A DNA stretch of 64,000 nt, from NCBI GenBank assembly GCA_004154925.1, contig QJNS01000057.1, forward strand, positions 186,001-250,000, read 5' to 3'. Below, piece by piece: positions 1 to 12,138 of the stretch (its first letter is position 1; the number at the start of each line of letters is the position of its first letter). The translations under genes and the position numbers were made by a program. The DNA comes from Monosporascus cannonballus (Eukaryota > Ascomycota > Sordariomycetes > Xylariales). The notes beneath the pieces were generated by a model. It did no database searches and was not told where the DNA came from. It saw only the letters and a program-made list of their open reading frames with translations.

Positions 1-3000
1 CAGTTAAGATCGACGATCGATAATACGCCTGGCACATTAAAGGTACGAAAAAAATATAATAACAAACCCCGATATACGGCTAATACTAATGTTCCTCGAC
101 GCAGCAACACTTTTTACGGTATAAAACTAAAATTTATGAAATTAGGAGCCACTTAGAGGAAGGACTAGAACCAAACCAAATACTTTAATTGTAATAAAAT
201 AGGACATAAGGCATCATAGTATAAAGTATCTAAAAGACCCTATTAAAATGATTAAAAACCAGTACCTAAGGGACAATTCAGAGAAAATTAGCAGAACGGA
301 AGCAAACCTATTAACATAATTCGGTCTAAGTACGTACCAGGCCCCTTATAGCGAAAAATCTAAAAAAAAAAAAAAATGCGAAAAGCCAGAAAACTAACTT
401 AATAAGTATTGCGAACACATCAAAAAGCATTATAAAAATAATGACGCGAATATTAGAATTAGACAAAACAAATCTGTCCCGGAACCCCTGATCGATACGG
501 CAAAATACATATCATTCACTGTCGACGACGAAAATATACCGATTACGAAAAATAAAAATAATATATCTAGGAACGGATTACCCGCATATATTATAAAGGA
601 TTTGATTTTTCAAACCGCACCGGAAATAACAAAAACGATAAATAATAATATCGATACTTTCGATCCAAAGCTCCAGAAAATATTTAGTAACTAGTCGAAA
701 TAGAAAACTGGCCTAAAAAAAAGCAATACCTATAAAACAAAACCTTTTCTGTTATTACCAGTAATATAATTACCAAATAAAAAAAGGTTAATCTAACATA
801 TAATAAAGAAATACTGCCAGAAAATTATTATAAATTTTTATTATTAATTAATATTTGTTATAAACCTTTACGAACGGAAAGTTATTAAGAAAAAATACGT
901 CAGTTTACAAAAAGACTTTAAAACGACAGTCAGGATAACGCATAATAAAATATAGTCGCAAATATAAAAAAACAATTTATTCGATAAAGAAAAAAATTAC
1001 AGCGAAACCAAAAGTAACTAAGACGACTTAAAGAAAAAGTACGCCGATAACAACGACAAATATAACAGCTTAACGCGCTAAATATAGAAACACAAATAAA
1101 GCTCGACAAATTCGAACAAAAGTTAAAAGAAAAAGATTAGTTATAAAAAAGCCGCAAAAATAACGAAACCCAAAAATATCAAAAAGAAACTCCCAAAAAA
1201 GACTTTAAACGCGACGATAGGAACCGTTAATAATTTTATTACTTTAAATATACGAATGGGAACATATTAATATACCGTAATAATAAATTACGGAGCATTA
1301 AACGGGAATTATATTATACCAAATGTGATTAATAAATTTAGACTGCCATAAAGATATAAATTAGAACCTTATACAGCGACGAATGTCGAAAATGAAGAAT
1401 TCGCTTACGATAACGGAAAAATCATACGAAAAATTATTTACCTCGAGATTTTAATCTAAAAACGATACTAAACGGTTAATTTCGATATCATTTCACTTAA
1501 CAATTACGATATAATATTAAGATTACTATGAATACGCTAATACGAAATTTTAATTAATAAAAAAACTAGCCAAATAAGGTTTATCTCATACTTTATCAAC
1601 AAAAAAAAATTAAGATCTTAATATTCGATCAATAATAATAACGAATATAAGCATAAGGATATAACAAAAACCTTACTACCTAAAAGAACAAAATACAAAA
1701 AAGAAAATAAGCATCAAAAAAAATACAACGTATCGTTATTATTATCAAAACGAAACTAAAACAATTAAATAACGATTTAAAATAACAACAGCTCTAAAAG
1801 TCAAAAAAACCAACCAATATATTATTATAATACTACAGATACGACCAGCTCTTTGAAAAAAAGCTTAATACGAAATTATCGGAATATAGCAAATGGGATT
1901 ATAAAATAATCCTTAAAGAAAAATCTTTAACGAAGTTCTACTCCATTTACAACCTTAACGGAAACAAATTACGCATTCTCAGAAAATACCTAGAAAATCA
2001 GTTACGGAAAGAATAAATTTAACTTTCGAAATTACCAGCAGGATACCCGATATTCTTCGTATTAAAAAAGAACGAAAAATTACGACTTCTAGTTAATTAC
2101 AGATAATTAAATGATATCACTGTTAAAGATTAAATACCATTACCCCTGATCACAGAAATAAAAGACCGATTTTACGGAACCAAATAATTCACAGTATTCG
2201 ATTATAAAAATGGATATAATCTTATTAGAATTAAAGAAAATACGAATAAAAAACAATTTTTAAAATAAAATACAAACTGTTTAAGTATTTAATATGCCAA
2301 TAGGACTTACGAACGTATCAGTAACTTTTTAATAAATAATTAACTATGTATTACGAAAATACCTCGATATTTTCGTCGTTTATTATCTCGATAATATTTT
2401 TATTTTTTCGAAAACGAAAAAAGCATATATAGAATACGTTTATAAAGTTTTTTAAATTTTATATGATGTAAAATTATTTGTTAACGCAAAAAAAAAATCC
2501 GTTTTACGCATAAAAAATAAAATATCTAGAACATATTATTACCCTAGAATATATCAAGATAAACCTCAAAAAAATGGATGTAATTACAAAATGGCAAATG
2601 CTAACTATAATTAAGGAGTATAAATATTCCTTGGATTGGTTAATTATTACAGGAAATTTATTCGAAATTTTAGCAAAATAATCATATTCTTAACGAATCT
2701 TACGAAAAAAAAAGTTCAGATGGACGCCAAATACGGAAAAAGCGTTTTAGAATATTAAAAATACGATTATTAACGAGTTAATATTAATTATATACGATTT
2801 AAACCGCCTCGTTAAGCTAAAAACCGATATTTCGGATTATGCGTTAAATACAGTAATCGGATAACAAAATAATTAAAGCAAATTACACCTTATTACATTT
2901 TTTTATATAAATTAAAAAGAACCGAATTTAATTACGGTATTCTAAATAAGAAATTTATGGTTATTATTTTGGTATTCCGAAAATTTAAATACTTTCTTAA

Positions 3001-4680
3001 AGGAAACTTGAACTAGGTTAAGATTTATACGGATTATTAAAATTTTACCCGATTTATTACGACTAAGGAACTTATAAAACGATAACTTCGTTACGCGAAA
3101 ATATTAGCGAACTTCGACTTCGTTATTATTTACAGAACAGGCTCAGAAAATAACAAAGCAAACGCCTTAAAAAACGATTAAACTTTAAAGAAAAATTAGT
3201 TAAAGTTAGCCATATAATTTTCGATACCACTATAAAAGGATATTTATGCTCGCAACAAATTACGATAGTTCGGGCAGTACTTTTTGATATATATCAAAGA
3301 ATTTAATAATATAACGATAATTTCCTAAAAAATTAAAAAACCCGAAAAAATATAAGTTTTAGAAAAATATTAAAAAGATTTAATACGAAATATATATAAA
3401 TATTAATTATACAAATATCCAAGGATTCACAAAAGCTTAAAACGGTTTTAACGCATATATTTTTTCTTAAAATAAAATTAACAATATAAAAAATTATATA
3501 GTAATACGATATTTACGCTAGAATAAAAGTACGACGGCATAAACCATATAAAGAATTACAGCTATTATCAATCGCAAAACGACCATAGTATTTAATTATA
3601 TTTAATTTTATTACAAAATTTCCTATATCAAAATATCCAGTTATAGAAATATATTACAATAGTATTTTCGTTATTGTTAATCAATTTACGAAATTTTCTT
3701 ATTTCTTAATATATTACGAAAATATAAACGCCGAACAAGTGGCAAATAATTTTTTAAATATATGTTTAATATATACAGATTATTAATAAAAGTTATTTTA
3801 AACAAAAGATCGATATTTGCATCAAAGTTTTAGCAAGGCCTTATACCACAAATCTGCCTAAATTATAAGTTATCCAACGTATTTAAACGTTAGATAAATA
3901 GATAAATAAAACGAATAAACTAAACTTTGGAAATCTACTTACGGTATTATATTAATTACGAATAAAATAACTAAGTTAAGAAATTACTAATCGCATAGCT
4001 AACCTGTAATACCAGTTATTACGAAAGCATTAAGATAATACTTACAAGCGTAAATTTTCGTTTTATTTTAAAAATTTACAAAAAAGTACGTAATAACGGT
4101 TTAATTAATATTAAAATAATTTTTACGTTAAAACAATTATAATAATGATATTAAAAAATAAAAACGGAACCAAAATTCGTACAAAATTAAATAAGTAAAT
4201 ACTATAAATAAAAATAGTTAAAAGGACTAATCTTTAAAAAGGGGGAAATAATTTTCCTGGCTACCAAAAATATTTAAGCAAAACGACCTAATACAAAACT
4301 CGATTTTAAATATATCGGCCTATACAAAATCGCTAAAAAATCTCAGAAAACAATTATTAATTAAAACCTTTATCAAAAATTAAATTTTATTTAATTTTCT
4401 ACGTTTCCTTCTTCGAATTAATAACAAATATAATTAAAACATATACGACATAAACTAATATAAAAGTAAAAAACAAACAAATATACGAAATGGAAAAAGT
4501 TTTCGATGTACGAAAACAAAACGGATATATTTAATATTTAATTAAATAAAAAAAGTACTCGGGCTTTTTTAAAATATCTAAAAATTTACCAAAAATCTTA
4601 TTAGCGCCTAACGCCTATTAAAAAACTTTCACCAATAACACCGAAATTAACGGGATTAAAAGTACTCCAATTAATAAACG
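1..4680 (+). mobile_element. Element C: RIP-degraded Ty3/gypsy chromovirus, 5' end outside the window
   Basis: Plus-strand gag-pol relic with many in-frame TAA/TAG stops. Domains recur in gypsy order despite frame changes. A zinc-knuckle trace (NCNKIGHKA) lies near 180-210 and an aspartic-protease-like stretch near 1250-1430. Reverse transcriptase (RT) begins near 2035 with LPAGYPIFFV and LRLLVNYR, and a YLDN form of the YLDD box lies near 2390. RNase H (TDISDYALNTVIG) is near 2820. Integrase follows at about 3400-4100, including HKPYKELQLLSIAKRP near 3540. A C-terminal chromodomain-like segment (VEKVLDVRKQNGYIEYLIKW) lies at about 4490-4560. No 3' LTR was found: similarity stops near 4680, where a minus-strand relic starts. 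The domain order and chromodomain place it with chromoviruses. Individual domain edges are approximate because RIP has changed many residues. Confidence 0.85.
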
Positions 4681-5590
4681 ACCAGTCGATGGACTCCAAG
4701 TTGGACTAATCGAAAAAAGGTGCGGCCTTTGCCGATATGGCTTTGGCGGCCTCCAGTTCGGCCTGTTTTTCTTAACGCTCCAACTTTTCCAATTCCTCTA
4801 GATTATCGATATTACGGGATATAATTTTTATTATTCTATCATACCACATTTTCTTTTATTTCCAAATACAACGAGTATAAGCCTTAGCAAGTTTTTCGGC
4901 TTCCATAACAACCTTTAACTTTTTTTTAAGTTTGTAATATTAAACGGCAATTTTCTATAATTATTCGCGATTAAGGCCACAAACGTCATAATTAGCCTAT
5001 TAATAACGAACATACGAAAAATAACGGGAAAAATCCTTTTCGGATAATTTGTATTTAAGTTTCTGCCGTTCGCAATATAAATAAAGCGCTATTTAACGGG
5101 TATCGGCCGATAAAACAATAGTCAATAAACAGTCGCGTTACGCTATTTTTACCTTGGAAAAAGTTTTAACGGATTTCCGAACGCGAAAAAATATTTTGAA
5201 ATAAGGATTTACGAATTAATTTTCGAGACGAAAATCCTAGAGGAAAAAAGATCGTATTATAACCCAACGGCTTAGCACAACCAGAAACGGTCAGAAAAAA
5301 GTAGAACGTTTCAAATTACGTAGTCGCAAAGATCGCTAGCGAATTCAGCGAATACTAAGATTAATAAAAACTACGCCCAAATATAATACGTTTATTATTT
5401 CTATAATTTAAATAACTTTAGCTTATAACATTTATTAATACTAATTATTTACAATACGATTTTTACACCTTTAATATTAAGAGACGTAATTAAATTATTT
5501 TATTATTACAAAGTCTTATAATGCTTTTGCCAATATAAACCTGTACGACTAAGGTTTAATAGTTGGTTAAACCACTTAGCCGTTATATTT
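4680..5590 (-). mobile_element. RIP-degraded minus-strand coding relic between elements C and B2
   Basis: This stretch is not similar to the matching part of element B1. On the minus strand it reads as a decayed protein whose C-terminal part has an acidic, coiled-coil-like stretch (NIDNLEELEKLER) followed by KQAELEAAKAISAKAA and a terminal ESIDWS near 4680. The 4680-4790 part is more GC-rich than its surroundings, so RIP seems weaker there. The family was not recognised. A gag-like or DNA-transposon protein would both fit. Both ends are junctions with other elements, so it is probably a truncated fragment. Confidence 0.45.
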
Positions 5591-6582
5591 ACTTTACGCT
5601 CTTTTTAAAAACCTAATACTAAGTTCGGTAATACGCGAATAATAGGCGATAAATTTCCGATAAACATTCGCGAATCCCAGAAATATTTAAATATTATAAA
5701 TTAATTTTAATTTTAGTTATATTTCGATGATATTAACCCGTCGACAGTTCATCTCCAAACCGTTAATACTAATTACAAATCTTAGGAACTTTATTTTTTA
5801 AAAAAAATTCGTATTTAGGCGTTTTGATAAATAATTAATAATATAACAGCCGTTAGTACATTAACTGGAAATACTTTGCTTTCTTTGGCTATCTAAAGAA
5901 AGAAATATATTATTTAAATATATTACGTATATATAATTAATTAATCTAATTAATGCTTTATATATATAGGTCTGAAACGTAACTAGCGCGTTAATAAGGT
6001 AAAATAATATAACCGTATATTTAAATTGCTTATACCGCATTCGGAAAGCGGTTTTTTACTGATCGCTCTTTTTAATCTTAATACGATAATAAGCATTTTT
6101 AAGATCAATTTTCGAAAATACCTTAATTAATTTTAAACGATTTATTATTTTTGAAATCAAAAATAAAGAGTACTGGTTTTTTATCGTTATCCGATTTAAC
6201 CCTTTATAATTAACATATAATCGAAAATTACTATCCTTTTTAAGTAGGAATAATACTAATGCCCTTGCGTCCGTTTTCGAATAACGTATCCGGCCTGCTT
6301 TTAGGTTTTTTCGAATATATTTTTCGAATACCTTTTTTTGAGCTTTTGAAATAAAGTATATTGGGCTAAATATAGGCGTTTTCCCTAAGGTTAAATTTAT
6401 TGCATATTTTGCCTTTAATAATTAAGGTATTTTTGGCTATTCTTTCGGAATATATTTGCCGAAAATTCTTTATTTTTATTATTTCCCGAATTCTGAGATA
6501 TTTTGTTTTTCGATTAAGCCTATTAGGTTTACGGTATAAATTTGCTTACCGGAAAACGCTAAATTTGCGATTTTCTGCCTAT
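5590..6582 (-). mobile_element. Element B2, downstream fragment (RT region), minus strand
   Basis: The reverse complement aligns with element B1 from about 12,620 to 13,640. It includes the RT stretches KPVLFISKIINRLKLIKVFS and KIDLKNAYYRIKIKKSDQ, near 6200 and 6100. Differences from B1 are mostly transitions. Similarity ends near 5590, just past the RT core, so RNase H, integrase and the 3' LTR are missing on this side. At 6582 it is cut by the left LTR of element A. The sequence continues on the far side of A at 25585. The two pieces join cleanly once one copy of the 4-bp duplication (ctat/ctgt) is removed, which shows they were one element. Confidence 0.82.
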
Positions 6583-6862
6583 TGAAATGGTGTGGGGGGA
6601 ATTGGTCTTGATCAGTGCGGATAACCATTTTATGTTACGATATAAAAAGAGATTGTCGAAAAAATAAAAAACTTAATCCGATTACTTACTGGTATTGAAC
6701 CTTAATAACTAAAGTCGCAGAAAACATACTGAATAGTAATAGTGGCCCATAATAACTAAGGGTTAAACCTGTAGCGAAAAAGAACTTTTTAATATATATG
6801 CGAAATTCGGGCTTTTTGATCAGCCGAATCTGATTATAGGTATAATACTCCACCTTACTTTA
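6583..6862. repeat. Left LTR of element A (3' LTR in coding direction)
   Basis: It starts TGAAATGGTGTGGGGGG and ends near ccttacttta. It aligns along its whole length with 25304-25584, almost entirely through transitions; for example TGAAATGGTGTGGGGGG here matches TAAAATAATATAAAAGG there. The less mutated copy of each end gives TGAA...TTCA termini. The preceding ctat (6579-6582) is the left target duplication. Confidence 0.88.
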
Positions 6863-8733
6863 AGCTTTTTTTTTACGATAAAAAACGTCCCCGTTTTATC
6901 GTAAAAAATAACGATAACTTAACGCCATAATAAGTATACTGTATTTATATCTTTATTAATTAATCCTTTTTTTCGATATAATATACCCTTTAATATTTTT
7001 AATTTAAAATTCCGATTTCGTGTTTTAGTTAATTTTTCGCCTCAGAAAGTTTTCTCCTTATTCTTCTGTATTTTACTTTCTAATTGTTAATCGCTGATCG
7101 ATTTCTAATATTTTTCCAGTTTGGCCATTCTAGGACAAAGTAAGGTTCTGGTTATTTCTCAGTAATCTAATATATATCTCCTACTTATTGATACGGGGTT
7201 TTGTAAGTTTTTGCCAATATGATTCGGGTACGCTAATTACCAATTAACGAGCGAAAAATATATTTTGTTTTAACGTTATTATATAATTTGCGCGTTAACG
7301 TAAGGCCATTTCGAAATGAACGAAATATACGAATATCTTAGTCAAAAAATAAAAAAGAATCCAAAAGCTTTTCAGAAATAAATAACGGCCGTTTATTAGG
7401 TTAAAATCCTTTAAGTACGTTTTCGTTCTGATATCTGTTATGTAAACCCAGATACGCCCTAATTTTTTTATTTCTTATAAACAAAATTCCCTTATAATAA
7501 TATAAAAAAGTAAATTATTTAAATATTATATATCTAGCCAAAATATTATTTAGGAATTTCAACTTTGTTAATACGTATAGGTAAGTTATTAAAATTAACT
7601 TATTTTTATTTTTATTAATAAAATCTTAATAATTTCTTAATTTGATTATTTAAAGAAATATTATTAAATATTATAAAGGTACGTTTTAATTAAATATGCA
7701 AACAGTTAACTTAATATTTATATTCTTTAATTTTATTCATATAGATGATATCGTAAGTTATTATTTAAACGTAATTGAAATTCGAGTTACGAATAATAGC
7801 TTTTATTTTTTTATTTAATGGCGTATAATATCTTTAGGAAATAAAACGACCGGTTTCGAAAATACATACCAGCTTATTTTTTATGGCCCCGCGCGATAAT
7901 GCATATATTAATGCTGTAATATTTTCTAATCGAAAGTATTTTTCGTCGGTAATAAATATAATAGTTTTTTAAAATAATGTAATTATAATATTATGCTATA
8001 CATCCGGATTATTTTCGAAATCTAATAATATTCTAAAATAATCTTAAAAGCAATTTCGTTTTTAATTATATAAGGTAATAGGTATTAATTAATTAGAGTT
8101 AATCTTTCGATTAGGACGAAATATAGAAACATAAGATAAAATGTCGCCCTATAACTTTTTTACCATTTTCTTAAATTTTAACATATTTAAAACCTTAATA
8201 TTTACAGCCTTATTTAATTCATTAAATTAAAATTAATGTATTTTCTTAGAGTTTGGTTTACGGTTATTTCGAACCGGTTTTTTGGATTACTTTTTTAAGA
8301 ACGTTAATATTATAATATATATAATAAACTCCGGATATATAATAAATAAGAATTTATAATGTAAATAAATAAATATGGAATATGGTTAACAAATTGTAAA
8401 ATTAATATAATATTAAAAAGTATCTGATAACGATAAAAAATAATAGTAATTAATCGATATTTATTATTTTTAATTATTTTTCTGAAAAAGAATTTAGTAC
8501 GTCGAAAAAATTCTAGGAAATTTTTATTTGATATTATTAAGGAAAATACCGTACGTTATTATCGTTTTCGATTAATTACTTACAAATATTATTATTTTTA
8601 TATTTTTTCAGATTTTAATTTTTATAAACCCCTTTTTTTTCTTTATTAATAACATTTATTTCCCATTTACGTATATCGATATTTACATTTATATATATTT
8701 TCCTTTTTATTTAACGAGTTTAATCGATTTATT

Positions 8734-10089
8734 ATGGATATTTCTAAACTATTAAAACTTTTTAAACGTTAAGGTTTTCGTACTAATACGGATCCTAAGG
8801 AATTAATTAAGTAAATAAGTTATTCGTTAACCAAAAATAATATTTCCGATATTATTAAAAGCAATTAAATTTGATATAATCAAAATTTTCAAAACTTTAA
8901 TCGTTTTTCGACATATTATTATTACGTTTTTAAAACCTTAAAATATCTTATATTCGTTAAACGTTTTATTTGTAAGGTAAAAAAGTTTTTAACTTTTTAA
9001 TTTTAACGTAATAATAAGCTTTCGATTAACTTTTCCGATATTTATAAAAGCCAAAATCCTATATATTATTAAGCTCTTATACCCGAATTATATTTTTTTA
9101 TATATCGATTCCGTAATATTATTTAAAGTAATGATTTTCTTTTTTCTATAATTCTAATTATAAATAATCTATTTTTACTTAAATATTATTATCTTTAATA
9201 GAAAATATAGCAATTTATCGAAAGTAATTCGGCAACTTTTTTAATTTTAAGTATTATCGAGCAATTCTTTAGAAATTACCAATTAATAACGTTAATACTT
9301 AATATTAATATTAAAAATTTTTTGTTATTCTTAAATTTATCGATTCCTCTTGGTTTAAGAATTACTAACCGATTTTCTCGTCCATTTATTAATATTGGTA
9401 GATTAAATTTTTGCTAGCATTTTTTTTATATTCCAATATATGATCTATATTTAAAATAATAACGCAATTATTATTTATGTTATTTCCAAATATTTCGAAA
9501 TAAGCCATTTTTTTATCGTAATCTATTTTATTCTAATTAATAATAAATATTTAAAGAAATATTTATTTCGTTTATTTCCGATCCCGTTATTAATCGGTTT
9601 CTAAAATAACGAATTACCGGTACCAATTTTTGAGAAAATATTAACCCCTAATTACTAATTATTAAAGTGTTATTTTCTAAAAGTAAACCTGGGATAAAAC
9701 TCGTATTTATCGAGGTTATTTACGTTAGTTCTTTGGGTTAACTTATGGTATATCTTATTAAAGATTTTCGCTACGTAAATAAGTTGTTTATTTAAGCTTT
9801 TAAAATATCTAATTTAATGCGTTATAAACTTTATAAAAAACGTTATTACGTTTCTAAATCGCCTAGGAACTGCGGAATATTTCCATTTTTCGGATATATA
9901 TTATTTTTTAGTTTCGCGAAGAATATTTGTAATAATTATATCGGATTAATCGATAAAGATAATTATATATTTAGGGAGAATGAATTTAAGGATTTTCAAA
10001 TATATTTTATAAAAAGATTACAAATTAAACTAAATATTTATAAATTAAATTATAAAGTTTTTTACGAATTTAATAACGATTCTTTTTAG
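8734..10089 (+). pseudogene. Decayed ~451-codon reading frame inside element A, antisense to its pol
   Basis: From the ATG at 8734 to the stop at 10087-10089 one reading frame stays recognisable as protein. It is interrupted only by scattered TAA/TAG codons at places where RIP would change CAA, CAG or TGG. Readable stretches include MDISKLLKLFKR, DPKELIK, LIPELYFFIYRFRNII, LSIPLGLRITNRFSRPFIN and SPRNCGIFPFFGYILFF. The last 90 codons (from 9817) are open. It runs opposite to element A's RT and integrase. I do not recognise the family. It may be an accessory or antisense ORF of A, or a separate element inserted in A. Confidence 0.5.
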
Positions 10090-10540
10090 TATTTAATTAA
10101 AGAAAGTTTACCGATTTTCGTTATATAATTAAAATTTGTAATATTTTACAAAATTCGGGTAAATTATTATCCTGATATTTTAACGGTTTTAAGAACTTAA
10201 TAAAAATATAAATTAATACCTTCTTTTATATATTAATACTTTTTAAATAACTGCGATAATTTCTTTTCTCGTTCGATTAATTTGTTTCGTATATGCTATT
10301 ATTATCTATAATTGCATAATTTTCGAATTATTTATTTGGTATTTAAAATTTAATATTTATTGTAATAAGTTTTATGGTTTTAAATTATTAATTTTTCAAT
10401 AACTCGATATTTATACAGTTTAACATTTCGTTTATAATATCGTACAACCGATTGGATACGTTAAATAATGGTTTTATTTAATTATCCTTTTACACATTAA
10501 TTAATTTCTAATATTTTTTATTCTTAATAAATTACTTTAA

Positions 10541-10746
10541 TATAAGAATATAACCCTTATGAGGATAAGGCTGGTAGCCGACCAGCTACCGATCAACCAC
10601 CGACCTACTTATTAATATAAATCCACTATCTGGCAGCTAATAAGAAACGCCAGATGGAAATAACCTAATATATTTATTTCTTGGAATCTGTTTTACGATT
10701 GGTCGGAAATTACCTTATTTAACTTACAGCTATCTATTATTTTACA
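10541..10746 (+). repeat. 5' LTR of element B1
   Basis: 206 bp, starting tataagaatataaccc and ending tattattttaca. Comparison with the 3' LTR suggests TGTAAG...CTTACA termini before RIP. It is preceded by TTTAA at 10536-10540. It shares blocks such as gccgaccagctaccgatca and ctggcagctaataag with the 3' LTR and, inverted, with 27572-27765. Confidence 0.93.
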
Positions 10747-11868
10747 ATTTTTCTATCTGTTATGGAAGGTAACGCGATAACTACTAGAAGTAAAGCTCGT
10801 CGACTGCAAAACGAACCTAGGTTACCAGTTAAGGAGACCGCCGATCGGAACCTAACCAACAAATAATCGATTACGGTACGGGAATAGACGAAAAAGCTTA
10901 TAACGGAGCCCTAACGGGCAAAGGATTATGGTTCCCGGGATCCCGAATTACCTTATATATATAATAAAAATACGTTCCGATAATCGTTAGCTAAACGGTC
11001 GGAAAACGGGCATAATATAACGAACGCGTCCTGGAATTTAAAGCAAAAAAAAGTTAAACCCTTTAATAATAACCAGATTTTGGAAATTATTCGTTAATAA
11101 AACAAATAATATTTGGAATTATTCCGATAATTAGCCAAATAATAAATAATGGCATAAATTAAAAAAGCAAAACTTTATAAGTTAATTACGATATTATTAT
11201 AAAAATTTAAAAACAATAAATAAATACCGCGTTATAATTATTCGAAACTTTCCGAACGCATATTAATCAAAAAAAAATTAAATAAAAATTATTACGGAAA
11301 TTTACGCTAAAAGACCAAGGCAAAATGCCTTTATTTATATTTAATAAGCCATAGGCCATATAAACGTTTTTATTATAAACGTTTAATAATTATATCGCGT
11401 TATATTTAATTATTTTAATTACAAAAAAAATTAAAAATAAAAAATTTATAAATTTTTATTAGAAAAAATTACGTAAATCCTAATTTTTTCGATAAGGAAT
11501 ATAAGGAACAATTTATAGAATTACGATAACGATCCGATTAATCGCCGTTAAACTTTTATATTAAATAAAAGTTCTTAATTTATAAAATAAAACTTACGAA
11601 TATTTTTAATCCGGAAAACGATCAAAATAATAAACGTTTTACTTTTAATTACTTTTATAAATTAATATTAAAGTTACGAAATATCTTATTACGGAAAAAC
11701 ATTAAACTAAAACGAATTAATAACGTAATAAATAAAGCAAAACGTTGCCAAAATACCTGGAAAAAGGCGAAAAAAAACCGATTATTTTCCGTTAAAAGTA
11801 CTAATAGAAATAAATAATCCCATTTTAATACCTTTAAGAAAAAAAATCCTTAAAACAAATTAAAAGCG

Positions 11869-12138
11869 TTGCGCGGAAATAATAAAAACTGCGGGCGTTC
11901 TTATATTCGGAAAGCAGATAATTACCGATTTAATTCCGATCGAAATAAATCCGTACGACTTAATATCTTTAATTTTTATAAGGGCCCATTTAAGTATTAT
12001 AACTATGGGAAACCAGGTTATAAAAACGTAAATTACAAATTAAAAAGAGATACGAAAACCCTATTATCTCGGTTATATAAAAACCGACCTCCGAAGGCCG
12101 TACAAAATATCACAATATATAACGATAAATCAAATTAA
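11869..12138 (+). pseudogene. Open remnant of B1 gag with a RIP-altered zinc knuckle
   Basis: An 89-codon stretch free of stops inside the B1 gag relic. It holds the nucleocapsid zinc-knuckle region, where the family pattern C-X2-C-X4-H-X4-C now reads Y-YN-Y-GKPG-Y-KNVN-Y. Each change fits RIP: TGC to TAC for Cys, and CAC to TAC for His. A basic tail (KLKRDTKTLLSRLYKNR) follows. The stretch is open by chance and should not be taken as a gene. Confidence 0.75.

Noticed and set aside
10541..10746. Possible tandem or MITE origin for the repeats at 10.5, 17.7 and 27.6 kb
   Set aside because: The 5-bp TTTAA duplication, the purine tract and the gag-pol between them identify them as LTRs.
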